This document shows positions 28,430 to 36,346 of a stretch of 64,000 nt of DNA, in pieces; position 1 is the stretch's first letter, and each line of letters starts with the position of its first letter. The notes under the pieces were generated by a model. The model did no database searches. It was not told the DNA's origin and saw nothing but the letters and a program-made list of their open reading frames with translations. The stretch comes from Streptomyces sp. NBC_01463. Its GTDB lineage: Bacteria; Actinomycetota; Actinomycetes; Streptomycetales; Streptomycetaceae. The stretch is from the NCBI GenBank assembly GCA_036227345.1, contig CP109468.1:7316001-7380000 (forward strand). The letters run 5' to 3'. The position numbers and the translations under genes were made by a program.

Positions 28430-28639
28430 ATGGCGGACACGGCAGCGCGGACAGCGATCCGCACGCAGGGACGTAAGGCATACGCCTCGTTCGGCAGCCG
28501 CCCGTCGTCCGGCAAGCGTCACCCACTGGTGGCGACGGCCATGGTTCTTCCTCTGGCGGCCCTGCTCGCAGTCGTCTTCGGCGGCTGGGAAGCGGTGGTC
28601 ACACAGGCGTCGTCCGTGGGCGTGATGCTGGGGCGCTGA
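28430..28639 (+). CDS. Small membrane protein
   Basis: A 69-residue protein. A basic N-terminal half (TAIRTQGRKAYASFGSRPSS) is followed by one hydrophobic helix (LVATAMVLPLAALLAVVFGG), so it is a single-span protein with a basic cytoplasmic tail. GGAGAGG stands just before the ATG. Followed by two hairpins. No recognised family; function unknown. Confidence 0.6.
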   Translation: MADTAARTAIRTQGRKAYASFGSRPSSGKRHPLVATAMVLPLAALLAVVFGGWEAVVTQASSVGVMLGR

Positions 28640-28646
28640 GCGGCGC

Positions 28647-28676
28647 CCCGGGTCCGGAAGAGCGGTCCGGACCGGG
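28647..28676 (+). terminator. Hairpin after the small membrane protein gene
   Basis: cccg-gtccgg pairs with ccggac-cggg with a single bulged base, loop of 9 bases, 8 bases after the stop. Confidence 0.6.
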
Positions 28677-28727
28677 ACATCCGGCCAACAACCCCGTGGG
28701 GACGGGGGTGCGGCGGACGGCAGCGTT

Positions 28728-28757
28728 TGTCCGGTCAGCTGGGGAGCTGACCGGACA
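28728..28757. terminator. Second hairpin, 13-bp perfect stem
   Basis: tgtccggtcagct/agctgaccggaca with a GGGG loop. It lies between the small membrane protein gene and the phosphotransferase gene, and could be a second terminator or part of the leader of the downstream gene. Confidence 0.5.
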
Positions 28758-28886
28758 TCGCGCTGTCCGGGGCCGGTACGGACACCGGCGTACCCCGTCC
28801 ACCGGCCGTCCGGTCCGATCCGCGTACGCTCTGCGGCGGGTACGGCGCCGGCCGGGCCCGCCGATCCTGTGCCACCGGGGGAGTAC

Positions 28887-29942
28887 GTGACCACCGCACT
28901 CGTCACCGCGCTGGGCGCCCTCGCCCACGAGGCAGTCCACGCGGGAGCCCACCGGGCGGACCGCGAAGCGGCCCGTGCCGGTGCGGGGGAGCGCTGCGGA
29001 TGCCCGCCGCCGGCCGTCCTCGCGGACCGGGCGGACGGCACGGTGGTCCGGTGCGGCGGCGTCGTCGCCAAGGCCCACGCCCCCGGCACGGACACCGCCG
29101 CCCTGCGCGCACGCCTCCGGCTGGCCGCGGACCCCGGCCTCACCGGCATCCTGCTCGCCCCCCTGCCGGCAAGGCCCGCCGAGGACCCCATGCCGGAGCC
29201 CGGCGCGGCCGGCCCCGCCTCGCCTTTCCTCACCGAGCTGCACGGCCGCCCGGTGACCCTGTGGCCCCACGGGCAGCCCGTGGACCCGGACGACCCGGAC
29301 CGGGCGCCGTGGGAGGAGGCCGCCACGCTCCTGGCACGCCTCCACCGCACCAGGAGCCGGCACCCCGCACCGGCCGCGTCACCCGCCCTGCCCGCCATGA
29401 GGGGCCCGGCCAAGGCCGCGCTCGCCGTCGCCCGGATGTGTGCGGCCCGGCCCGGCGATCCGGCCGCGGCTCCCGTCCTCGCGGCCTGGCGCGGGCTGCC
29501 CGGCTGGGCGCGGGACGAGGCACCGGCTCCCGCGCACGCCGTCTGCCACGGCGATCTGCACCTGGGGCAGCTCGTGCGGCACCCGGGCGCGGACGGTGCG
29601 TGGCTGCTGATCGACGTCGACGACGCGGGGCTCGGCGACCCCGCGTGGGATCTCGCGCGGCCCGCCGCCTGGTACGCGGCCGGGCTGCTGCCGCCCGAGG
29701 TCTGGTTCCGCTTCCTGTCCGCCTACCGGGCCGCGGGCGGTCCCGCGGTACGTGCCGACGGCGACCCGTGGCCCGGACTGGACGTGGCCGCCCGGGCCCT
29801 CACCGTGCAGACCGCGGCACTCGCCCTCGCCAAGTCCGCTGCGGAGCACAGGGCTCCGGATGAGGTGGAACAGGTGATGATCGACGCCTGTGCCCGAATT
29901 GCCTCTCTCCCGCCCGAGTTGACCGCCGAACACTCGTCGTAG
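28887..29942 (+). CDS. Aminoglycoside phosphotransferase-fold protein
   Basis: A 351-residue kinase-fold protein. The APH catalytic loop is VCHGDLHLGQL, and the metal-binding segment is LIDVDDAGLGDPAWDLA, so the phosphotransfer centre appears intact. The N-terminal half (cofactor lobe) is diverged and rich in Ala and Arg. The GTG start at 28887 follows GGGGGAG. Such proteins in actinomycetes range from antibiotic kinases to sugar or choline-type kinases. There is no resistance context here, so an antibiotic substrate should not be assumed. Confidence 0.8.
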   Translation: MTTALVTALGALAHEAVHAGAHRADREAARAGAGERCGCPPPAVLADRADGTVVRCGGVVAKAHAPGTDTAALRARLRLAADPGLTGILLAPLPARPAEDPMPEPGAAGPASPFLTELHGRPVTLWPHGQPVDPDDPDRAPWEEAATLLARLHRTRSRHPAPAASPALPAMRGPAKAALAVARMCAARPGDPAAAPVLAAWRGLPGWARDEAPAPAHAVCHGDLHLGQLVRHPGADGAWLLIDVDDAGLGDPAWDLARPAAWYAAGLLPPEVWFRFLSAYRAAGGPAVRADGDPWPGLDVAARALTVQTAALALAKSAAEHRAPDEVEQVMIDACARIASLPPELTAEHSS

Positions 29943-30010
29943 GGTGAACCGACCGCCGCCGGGCATGCATTCCGGCGACGGCTAACCGACGGCGAGGAGT
30001 GAGCCCGAAG

Positions 30011-30295
30011 ATGCAGTGTCCCAAGTGCCACGCACAGATGCACACGTACAACCGCAACGGCATTCAGATCGAGCAGTGCAGCGGCTGCCGGGGGATATTC
30101 CTGGACTACGGCGAGCTGGAGTCCCTGACCCGCATGGAGTCGCAGTGGAACCAGCAGGCTCCGCCCGCGCCGCCCGCCCCGCAGGCCTACCCGGCCGCGC
30201 CGGCGCCCGCCTGGGGCGCCCCTCAGCATCACGGCGGGCACCACGGCGGCCATTACCGCCAGAAGAGCTTCGGCCGCATGCTCTTCTCGTCCTGA
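30011..30295 (+). CDS. Zinc-ribbon (TFIIB-type) protein
   Basis: A 94-residue protein. It starts MQCPKCHAQMHTY and continues IEQCSGCRGIFLDYGELESL, giving a C-x2-C ... C-x2-C zinc ribbon of the zf-TFIIB family, with the W/F-L-D-x-G-E-L-E block typical of it. The rest is a Pro/Ala linker and a His-rich tail (HHGGHHGGHYRQKSFGRMLF). The ATG at 30011 has GAGGAG upstream; a GTG at 29999 would overlap that site. Probably a metal-binding adaptor; function unknown. Confidence 0.8.
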   Translation: MQCPKCHAQMHTYNRNGIQIEQCSGCRGIFLDYGELESLTRMESQWNQQAPPAPPAPQAYPAAPAPAWGAPQHHGGHHGGHYRQKSFGRMLFSS

Positions 30296-30303
30296 CCCGC
30301 TCG

Positions 30304-30346
30304 CCGTACCGCGGCCCGGACGGACCCCGTCCGGGCCGCGGTACGG
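30304..30346 (+). terminator. Strong terminator of the zinc-ribbon gene
   Basis: Perfect 20-bp stem (30304-30323 with 30327-30346) and a 3-base loop, 9 bases after the stop codon. Confidence 0.8.
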
Positions 30347-30385
30347 ACACGGCCGTCGGGCCGGTCGCGACGAGCCCGGACACGA

Positions 30386-30419
30386 CGAAGCCCCGGTCGT
30401 CGAGACGACCGGGGCTTCG
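30386..30419 (-). terminator. Terminator of the tRNA cluster
   Basis: Perfect 15-bp stem (30386-30400 with 30405-30419) and a CGAG loop. It lies directly downstream, on the minus strand, of the last tRNA-Val gene. Confidence 0.75.
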
Positions 30420-30424
30420 GACGG

Positions 30425-30496
30425 TGCGCGATACTGGGATTGAACCAGTGACCTCTTCCGTGTCAGGGAAGCGCTCTCCCGCTGAGCTAATCGCGC
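30425..30496 (-). tRNA. tRNA-Val (GAC)
   Basis: Full cloverleaf. The acceptor gcgcgat pairs with atcgcgc, the anticodon stem is cttcc/ggaag with loop ctgacac (anticodon GAC), and the T loop is ttcaatc. CCA is not encoded. Last gene of a five-tRNA minus-strand cluster and identical to the next copy. Confidence 0.95.
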
Positions 30497-30519
30497 AGGG
30501 TGACCCTGCGTGTACTGCG

Positions 30520-30591
30520 TGCGCGATACTGGGATTGAACCAGTGACCTCTTCCGTGTCAGGGAAGCGCTCTCCCGCTGAGCTAATCGCGC
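30520..30591 (-). tRNA. tRNA-Val (GAC), second copy
   Basis: Identical over its 72 bases to the copy at 30425. The anticodon loop ctgacac gives GAC. Only 23 bases separate the two copies, so they are cotranscribed. Confidence 0.95.
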
Positions 30592-30610
30592 GGGGATCCT
30601 TGCGGACCGG

Positions 30611-30682
30611 TGGACGATACTGGGATTGAACCAGTGACCCCTTCCGTGTCAGGGAAGTGCTCTCCCGCTGAGCTAATCGTCC
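30611..30682 (-). tRNA. tRNA-Val (GAC), third copy
   Basis: Same body and anticodon as its two neighbours. The acceptor stem differs by compensating changes (ggacgat/atcgtcc), and the anticodon-arm flanks differ at single bases (gagcac/aggggtc). Cloverleaf intact. Confidence 0.95.
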
Positions 30683-30683
30683 T

Positions 30684-30757
30684 TGGAGGTGGAGACGGGA
30701 TTTGAACCCGTGTAGACGGCTTTGCAGGCCGTTGCCTCGCCTCTCGGCCACTCCACC
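30684..30757 (-). tRNA. tRNA-Cys (GCA)
   Basis: The acceptor is ggtggag/ctccacc with U73, as expected for tRNA-Cys. The anticodon stem is acggc/gccgt with loop ctgcaaa (GCA). The 3' CCA is encoded. Lies between tRNA-Gly and the tRNA-Val copies. Confidence 0.95.
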
Positions 30758-30794
30758 AGGGGTGGGAGTTCGGGAAGATCCCCCACCTTCTGCG

Positions 30795-30867
30795 AGCGGA
30801 CGACCAGGTTCGAACTGGCGACCTCAACCTTGGCAAGGTTGCGCTCTACCAACTGAGCTACGTCCGC
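30795..30867 (-). tRNA. tRNA-Gly (GCC)
   Basis: The acceptor is gcggacg/cgtccgc with U73, typical for tRNA-Gly. The anticodon stem is caacc/ggttg with loop ttgccaa (GCC). First gene of the cluster; the promoter should lie in 30868-31010, which is shared with the divergent pabB-like gene. Confidence 0.95.
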
Positions 30868-31012
30868 TTGTCGGTTCCGGTTCACTTGCGCGTCCCGGCG
30901 ACGTGTTGAACTCTAGCGGATTCCGGGGCCAGTACAAAAACGCGTTTGTGCAGCGTGCGCAGGTGCGCTCAGCCCGGCGCAGGTCACCGCGGGCCGTCCT
31001 AGACTCACCGAC

Positions 31013-32068
31013 GTGCACGACCTCGCCCCAATGGCCCGCTTCGGCGGCCTCGTCGCCTCCGATCTGCAGGATGTCACCAGTGATCCCGCGGCCCTCGAAT
31101 CGTCCGGTTTCTGGGCGGTGTCCGCGGACTTCGAGGGCCGGCTCGTCTGTGCCCGCTTCGCCACCGTGCGTACCGCACCCGTGCCCGCACCGGTGCGCGG
31201 CGCCTGGCGCGGACCCGCCGCCGGTGACTGGACGTCCTCCCTCGACCGCGCCGCGTACACGGCGGGAGTACGCCGCATCCGCGCGTACATCGCGACGGGC
31301 GAGGTCTACCAGGCCAACCTCTGCCGCGTGATGACGGCGCCGCTGCCGGACCCGGCGGCGGCGGACGTGGACGCCCTCACGGCCCTGCTGGCGCGCGGCA
31401 ACCCCGCCCCGTACGCAGGAACGATTCGGCTGCCCGGGCACGGCGTGGAGATCGCGACCGCCTCGCCCGAACTGTTCCTGCGCCGGGACGGCCGTACGGT
31501 CGAGTCCGGGCCGATCAAGGGCACCGGCCGCACCGAGGCCGACCTGCTGGAGAAGGACCACGCCGAGAACGTGATGATCGTGGACCTGGTCCGCAACGAC
31601 CTGGGCCGGGTCTGCGCCAGCGGATCGGTCACCGTCCCCGACCTCTGCGCCGTCGAGAAGCACCCGGGCCTGGTCCACCTCGTCTCCACCGTCCGCGGCC
31701 GGCTCGCCGACGGCGCCGGCTGGCCGGAACTCCTCGCCGCCGCCTTTCCGCCCGGTTCGGTCACCGGGGCCCCCAAGTCCAGCGCGCTGAGGATCATCGA
31801 GGAACTGGAGACCGCCCCGCGCGGCCCGTACTGCGGCGGCATCGGCTGGGTGGACGCCGACCGGGCCACCGCCTCGCTCGCCGTGGGCATCCGCACCTTC
31901 TGGACCGACCGGACCGGGGCCGCACCGGTGCTGCGGTTCGGCACCGGCGCCGGTATCACCTGGGGCTCGGATCCGGAACGGGAATGGGACGAGACCGAAC
32001 TGAAGGCGTCCAGGCTGCTCGCGGTAGCGTCGGGCGCCTACGAAGCAACCGGAAGGACCGCACCATGA
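31013..32068 (+). CDS. pabB: Chorismate-binding protein, aminodeoxychorismate synthase component I
   Basis: A 351-residue protein of the TrpE/PabB fold, making aminodeoxychorismate from chorismate and ammonia for folate. The core has YIATGEVYQANLCRVM, IKGTGRTEADLLEKDHAENV, MIVDLVRNDLGRV and FPPGSVTGAPK, the conserved chorismate- and magnesium-binding blocks. The N-terminal subdomain is shortened to about 75 residues, less than in E. coli PabB (about 450 residues). The GTG start lies close to the tRNA cluster promoter region. The stop overlaps the pabC-like start (ATGA), which supports a PabB rather than TrpE or MenF role. Confidence 0.85.
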   Translation: MHDLAPMARFGGLVASDLQDVTSDPAALESSGFWAVSADFEGRLVCARFATVRTAPVPAPVRGAWRGPAAGDWTSSLDRAAYTAGVRRIRAYIATGEVYQANLCRVMTAPLPDPAAADVDALTALLARGNPAPYAGTIRLPGHGVEIATASPELFLRRDGRTVESGPIKGTGRTEADLLEKDHAENVMIVDLVRNDLGRVCASGSVTVPDLCAVEKHPGLVHLVSTVRGRLADGAGWPELLAAAFPPGSVTGAPKSSALRIIEELETAPRGPYCGGIGWVDADRATASLAVGIRTFWTDRTGAAPVLRFGTGAGITWGSDPEREWDETELKASRLLAVASGAYEATGRTAP

Positions 32069-32886
32069 GGATCTGGGTCAACGGGGCACTGCGGGCCGCC
32101 GATGACGCCCGGGTGTCCGTGCTCGACCACGGGCTGACCGTCGGCGACGGCGTCTTCGAGACGGTCAGGACCACCGACGGCCGCCCCTTCGCCCTCACCC
32201 GGCACCTCGACCGGCTGGCCCGCTCCGCCCGGGGCCTCGGCCTGCCGGCCCCCGACCTCGACGAGGTGCGCCGGGCCTGCGCCGCCGTCACCGAGGCCAA
32301 TCCGGCCGCACTCGGCAGGATGCGCATCACGTACACCGGCGGGATCTCGCCGCTCGGCTCCGACCGGGGCACGGACGGACCCGGGCTCGTCGTCGCCCTC
32401 GGCGAGGTGCAGCGGCGCCCGGACACCACGGCGGTGATCACCGTGCCCTGGACGCGCAACGAACGCGGCGCGCTCACCGGGCTCAAGACCACCTCGTACG
32501 CGGAGAACGTCGTCGCCCTCGCCCGCGCCCACGAGCGGGGCGCGTCCGAGGCACTGTTCGCCAACACCGTCGGACAGCTCTGCGAGGGCACCGGTTCCAA
32601 TGTCTTCGTCGTACTCGACGGCCGGCTCCACACGCCGCCGGTGGCCTCCGGCTGTCTGGCCGGGATCACCCGCGCCCTGGCCGTGGAGTGGACCGGGGCG
32701 CAGGAGACGGAGCTGCCCTTCGACGTCCTGGACCGGGCCGAGGAGATCTTCCTGACCTCCACCCTCCGCGACGTCCAGGCCGTCCACCGGGTCGACGGCA
32801 GGGAACTGCCCGGCGGGCCCGGACCGGTGACCGCCAAGGCCATGCGCGTCTTCGACGAGCGGGCCGGCGACGACCTGGACCCGTGA
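32065..32886 (+). CDS. pabC: Aminodeoxychorismate lyase (class IV aminotransferase fold)
   Basis: A 273-residue PLP enzyme of fold type IV that releases 4-aminobenzoate and pyruvate from aminodeoxychorismate. It begins MRIWVNGALR with DHGLTVGDGVFETVRT, the family's N-terminal signature. The PLP lysine is in GLKTTSYAENVVALARA, and the cofactor loop is CEGTGSNVFVVLDG followed by TSTLRDVQAV. The overlap with pabB decides against a branched-chain or D-amino-acid aminotransferase. Together they supply p-aminobenzoate for folate. Confidence 0.87.
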   Translation: MRIWVNGALRAADDARVSVLDHGLTVGDGVFETVRTTDGRPFALTRHLDRLARSARGLGLPAPDLDEVRRACAAVTEANPAALGRMRITYTGGISPLGSDRGTDGPGLVVALGEVQRRPDTTAVITVPWTRNERGALTGLKTTSYAENVVALARAHERGASEALFANTVGQLCEGTGSNVFVVLDGRLHTPPVASGCLAGITRALAVEWTGAQETELPFDVLDRAEEIFLTSTLRDVQAVHRVDGRELPGGPGPVTAKAMRVFDERAGDDLDP

Positions 32887-32968
32887 GCGCGACGCCCGGG
32901 GCCGCCGAGCGGCTCCGGGCCCGCAAAAGCGGATGACGGGCCCGCGGGCAGGGGATAGAACCTCTCTG

Positions 32969-33805
32969 ATGACCACGACACTCCGGCCCTCCGGGCCGAT
33001 CCAGCCAGGCGCCGACGGCGCGCAGAGCCGCGCGTACGACGTGTGCGACAACGGGCGGCCCGTCGGGGCCGTGGAGATCGGCACCGAAGCGGGCTCGGAC
33101 GGCGGCACGGGGGTGCTGCGGGCCCTGCGCGTCGACGAGCCCGTGCGACGGCGCGGCCGCGGCACCATCGCCGCGCTGGCGGCCGAAGAGGTGCTGCGGG
33201 GCTGGGGCTGCACCCAGGTGCGGACGGAGGTGGCCGCCGACAACACCGCCGCACGACGGCTGACCGCCGCACTCGGCTACACCGAGCGCAGCCGGAACAT
33301 GCTCAAGCGGCTGCCGTCCACGCCCCCGGCCCTCCCGGACGGGCTGACCGCCCGGCCGATGACGCCGGAGGAGTTCGCGGCCTGGGAGGACGGGGCGATC
33401 GCCGCCTACGCGGAGAGCCTGGTGACGCGCGGTGCGTCACGGGAGACGGCGCTGCGGGCGGCCCGTGCCTCGCACGCCGGACACCTGCCCGACGGCCTGG
33501 CCACCGAGGGGGCGCGGCTGCACCTCCTGGTGCACGAGGGCGAGCGGGCCGGGTACGTCTGGGTGGCCCGGTTCGAGATGCATCCCGGCCTGACCGTGGG
33601 CTACGTCTTCGACGTCGAGGTGGACGAGCGGTTCCGGGGCCGGGGCTTCGGCCGCGCGCTGATGCTCCAGGCCGAACGGCTCGCGCTGGCCGCCGGCGAC
33701 GTACGGCTGGGTCTGCACGTCGTCACGGCCAACACGCCCGCGGTGCGGCTGTACGAGTCGCTCGGCTACGAGCCGACGCAGTACAACCTGGTCAAACCGC
33801 TGTAG
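32969..33805 (+). CDS. Tandem GNAT-domain acetyltransferase
   Basis: A 278-residue protein with two GNAT-like halves. The first (about 30-125) has LRALRVDEPVRRRGRGTIAA and VRTEVAADNTAARRLTAALG. The second (about 135-278) has the acetyl-CoA loop DVEVDERFRGRGFGRALMLQ and TANTPAVRLYESLGYEP. Both carry the R/Q-x-x-G-x-G/A pyrophosphate loop, so either could bind acetyl-CoA. Tandem GNATs include mycothiol synthase, but this one lacks that context. Substrate unknown. Start at the ATG 32969; the ribosome site is weak. Confidence 0.83.
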   Translation: MTTTLRPSGPIQPGADGAQSRAYDVCDNGRPVGAVEIGTEAGSDGGTGVLRALRVDEPVRRRGRGTIAALAAEEVLRGWGCTQVRTEVAADNTAARRLTAALGYTERSRNMLKRLPSTPPALPDGLTARPMTPEEFAAWEDGAIAAYAESLVTRGASRETALRAARASHAGHLPDGLATEGARLHLLVHEGERAGYVWVARFEMHPGLTVGYVFDVEVDERFRGRGFGRALMLQAERLALAAGDVRLGLHVVTANTPAVRLYESLGYEPTQYNLVKPL

Positions 33806-33850
33806 CCGCTGCCGGGACCCGGTGCGCGGAGCGGATCCGGCCGCCGGTTC

Positions 33851-34366
33851 TCAGTCCTGGTCCGCGAGCAGCCGGTCGGCGATCTCCTCGATCCGCCCGC
33901 GCAGGCCCTCCTGGCTCGCGCCGCCGTCCAGCCGCTCCCCGCCGATCACGTACGTGGGCGTGCCGGTGACGCCGATCGCCTTGCCCTCGGCCTGGTCGGC
34001 GTCGACGATCAGCATGTGCCTGCCGTCGATCAGGGCGGTGTCGAACTCCTCGGCGTCCAGACCGAGTTCCCCCGCGACCTCGATCAGCAGCGGCTCGCCG
34101 GTGCGGCCGAGGTCGGCGGTGCGGGCGAGCACCGCCTCGATGTAGGGCCAGTCCTTGCCCTGTGCCGCCGCCTCCTCGGCGGCCTGCGCCGCCGCGTAGG
34201 CGTGCTTGTGCTTCTCCAGCGGGAAGTGCCGCAGCCGGATGTCGATCCGGTCGCCGTACCGGGCGCGCAGGGCGTGCACATCGGCGAGGGCGTGGTGGCA
34301 GTCGGGGCACTGGAGCTCGCACCAGACGTCGAGGACGACCGGTGCTGCGGGGGTGGAATCGCTCAT
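33851..34366 (-). CDS. DsbA-family thioredoxin-fold protein
   Basis: A 171-residue thioredoxin-fold protein. The active-site-like motif is C20-P-D-C23 in CELQCPDCHHAL, and the cis-proline loop is GVTGTPTYVIGG. The helical insertion between them (DWPYIEAVLARTADLGRTG) is that of DsbA/DSBA oxidoreductases such as FrnE. There is no signal peptide, so it acts in the cytoplasm. Start at ATG 34366; the upstream reading is Arg-rich noise. Client proteins unknown. Confidence 0.85.
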   Translation of the reverse strand: MSDSTPAAPVVLDVWCELQCPDCHHALADVHALRARYGDRIDIRLRHFPLEKHKHAYAAAQAAEEAAAQGKDWPYIEAVLARTADLGRTGEPLLIEVAGELGLDAEEFDTALIDGRHMLIVDADQAEGKAIGVTGTPTYVIGGERLDGGASQEGLRGRIEEIADRLLADQD

Positions 34367-34579
34367 GGGACCAGTCTCCCAGGGAGCGCGGGCGTGCCAC
34401 GACCGAGCCCCGGAGGCGGGGGAGCGGCGACCGGTCCCATGCCGTCCGGCACCCTCCCGCACGGCACCTGGGGAGGAGCCCGGCCCTGAAATGTCCCTGA
34501 TGTGGGCCGGGAGCGTGGCCCCCCGGACGATGACCGGTGCAGGATGGAAGGGACGTTTCCCCTGCGCCTGGAGGCACCG

Positions 34580-35035
34580 ATGCTTGCCGAGACCATTTGT
34601 TCCGCGGCGTCCGCGGCCGGCCTGGGTATCGCCGCCGTCACCGCGTACCGGAAGCGGTTCCTGGCGGCGACCAGGATCGCCGCCTACTCCCTGGTGCCGA
34701 TCGGCCTGGTGCTGACCGGGGTCGTCGAGTGGGTGTCGGACATCGCCTTCAAGCCGAGCGTCTGGCTGGGCTTCGGGGTGCTGGGGGTGGCCTGGCTGCT
34801 GTTCATCACCACGCGCGCGATCGAACGCCGCGGCGGGGGCAGCCGCAAGGAACGCAAGGCCGCCGCCCGGGCCGCGCAGGGCGATGCCGTGGCGCCCGCC
34901 GCCGCGGCCCCCTCACTGGGCGCCGGTGTCCCGGCGGCCCAGCCGCGACAGGCTCCGAAGAAGCAGGCGGCGCCCACGGGGCAGGGCGACGACTTCAGCG
35001 ACATCGAGGCCATTCTGAAGAAGCACGGCATCTGA
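34580..35035 (+). CDS. Small membrane protein with Lys/Ala-rich tail
   Basis: A 151-residue protein. After a short amphipathic start (MLAETICSAASAAGLGIAAV) there are two membrane helices (YSLVPIGLVLTGVVEWV and VWLGFGVLGVAWLLFITTRA). A basic, Ala/Pro-rich cytoplasmic tail follows, ending in DDFSDIEAILKKHGI, which looks like a small interaction helix. The ATG at 34580 is preceded by GGAGG. No family recognised; function unknown. Confidence 0.65.
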   Translation: MLAETICSAASAAGLGIAAVTAYRKRFLAATRIAAYSLVPIGLVLTGVVEWVSDIAFKPSVWLGFGVLGVAWLLFITTRAIERRGGGSRKERKAAARAAQGDAVAPAAAAPSLGAGVPAAQPRQAPKKQAAPTGQGDDFSDIEAILKKHGI

Positions 35036-35103
35036 CGCCCGGCCCGGTCCTTCCCCGGCCCGGTCCTCAGGTCCTCTTCGGCCGCGACGGAACAGCTGTA
35101 GTA

Positions 35104-35177
35104 TGAATCGATTCAGTCATGATCCTTGACGGCGTTGGGCGAGAGGGCTAGCGTCCCGAACCGATTGAAACAATTCA
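35104..35177. promoter_or_regulatory. Two LacI-type operators upstream of the LacI gene
   Basis: TGAATCGATTCA (35104-35115) is a perfect palindrome, and TGAAACAATTCA (35166-35177) matches TGAA-N4-TTCA. They are 62 bp apart, close to six helical turns, so one regulator tetramer or two dimers could bind on the same DNA face. A third related site, TAAAACGATTCA (39944-39955), precedes the sugar transporter operon. Confidence 0.7.
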
Positions 35178-35265
35178 TTCACGCCGTTCGTACGATCACG
35201 CCGTCCGTACGATGGGGTGACGCCGCTTCACGAGTGCGGCCAAGGGCATCAGTGGGGCAGGGCAA

Positions 35266-36285
35266 GTGGCGCGTGTGGCAGGGATCAAGGATGTGGCCCG
35301 GCAGGCCGGGGTCTCCGTGGGCACGGTCTCCAACGTGATCAACCGCCCCGAGGCCGTGCTGCCCGAGACCCGGGCCCGGGTGCTGGCCGCCATCGAGGAG
35401 CTCGGCTACGTCCGCAGCGAGTCGGCCCGCCAGCTCAGGGCGGGCCGCAGCCGGATCATGGCGCTCCTCGTCCTGGACATGGGCAACCCGTTCTTCGTCG
35501 ACGTGGCCCGCGGCGCCGAGCGCGCCGCCCGTCAGGCGGGCCTCGGCGTCATGGTCTGCAACAGCGGCCAGAGCCCCGCGGAGGAGGCCGAGTACCTCGG
35601 TCTCTTCGCGGAGCAGCGGGTGTGCGGCGTCCTGGTCACACCGGCCGACGCCACCGGCCGCAACCTCGACTCCTTCAGCCGCCACCGCATCCCGTACGTG
35701 CTGGTCGACCGGGTCGCCTCCGGCACCGGCACCTGCGCGGTCTCCGTCGACGACGTGCGGGGCGGCGCCCTGGCCGTCGGTCATCTGATCTCCGCCGGGC
35801 ACCGCTCGGTGGCGTACGTCAGCGGACCCGGCGACCTGCACCAGATCCGGGACCGCCGCGAGGGCGCGCTGTCCGCCCTGGCCGAGGCCGGGCTGCCGCC
35901 CGGGGCACTCGTCGAGATCCCCTCCGACCGCCTGGACGTGGCGGCGGGCCGCGACGCCGGCGCCCGGCTGCTCGGGCTCGTCCCGCGCCCCACCGCCGTG
36001 TTCTGCGCGAACGACCTGCTCGCCCTCGGTGTGCTCCAGTCCCTGTACGCGGCGGGGGTGCGGGTGCCGCAGGACATCGCCATCGTCGGGTACGACGACA
36101 TCGAGTTCGCCGCGGCCGCCGCCGTACCGCTGACCTCGGTCCGCCAGCCCGCCGTCGTCATGGGCCGGATGGCCGCCGAACTCCTGCTGGAGGAGGCCGA
36201 CGACGAGGACGGCACCCACGAGCACCGCAGCGTGGTGCTCCAGCCGGAACTCGTCGTGCGCGCATCGAGCTCCACGCCCCGCTGA
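35266..36285 (+). CDS. LacI-family transcriptional regulator
   Basis: A 339-residue repressor. The N-terminal helix-turn-helix is IKDVARQAGVSVGTVSNVIN (7-26), then the hinge helix SARQLRAGRSR, then a periplasmic-binding-protein-like sensor (LVLDMGNPFF, CGVLVTPADA, YVLVDRVASG, DDVRGGALAVGHLISAGHRS, FCANDLLALGVLQSL). The start is GTG at 35266 after GGGGCAGG. Two operator-like palindromes lie before it, suggesting autoregulation. The next gene is an AXE1-type esterase, and the same operator type precedes the sugar ABC/pectin lyase operon, so its effector is probably a rhamnogalacturonan-derived sugar (inference). Confidence 0.92.
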   Translation: MARVAGIKDVARQAGVSVGTVSNVINRPEAVLPETRARVLAAIEELGYVRSESARQLRAGRSRIMALLVLDMGNPFFVDVARGAERAARQAGLGVMVCNSGQSPAEEAEYLGLFAEQRVCGVLVTPADATGRNLDSFSRHRIPYVLVDRVASGTGTCAVSVDDVRGGALAVGHLISAGHRSVAYVSGPGDLHQIRDRREGALSALAEAGLPPGALVEIPSDRLDVAAGRDAGARLLGLVPRPTAVFCANDLLALGVLQSLYAAGVRVPQDIAIVGYDDIEFAAAAAVPLTSVRQPAVVMGRMAAELLLEEADDEDGTHEHRSVVLQPELVVRASSSTPR

Positions 36286-36346
36286 GCCCCGCGCTCCCCC
36301 TCACCGCCCCTGCCGTCCCTTTCCGCATGCCCGAAATGGAGATGCC

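Noticed and set aside
28887..29942. Aminoglycoside resistance gene
   Set aside because: The kinase fold is present, but there is no resistance or biosynthetic context and the N lobe is diverged, so only fold-level naming is justified.
30420..30600. Near-identical 70-base repeats considered as a CRISPR-like array
   Set aside because: They are tandem tRNA-Val genes with full cloverleaves.
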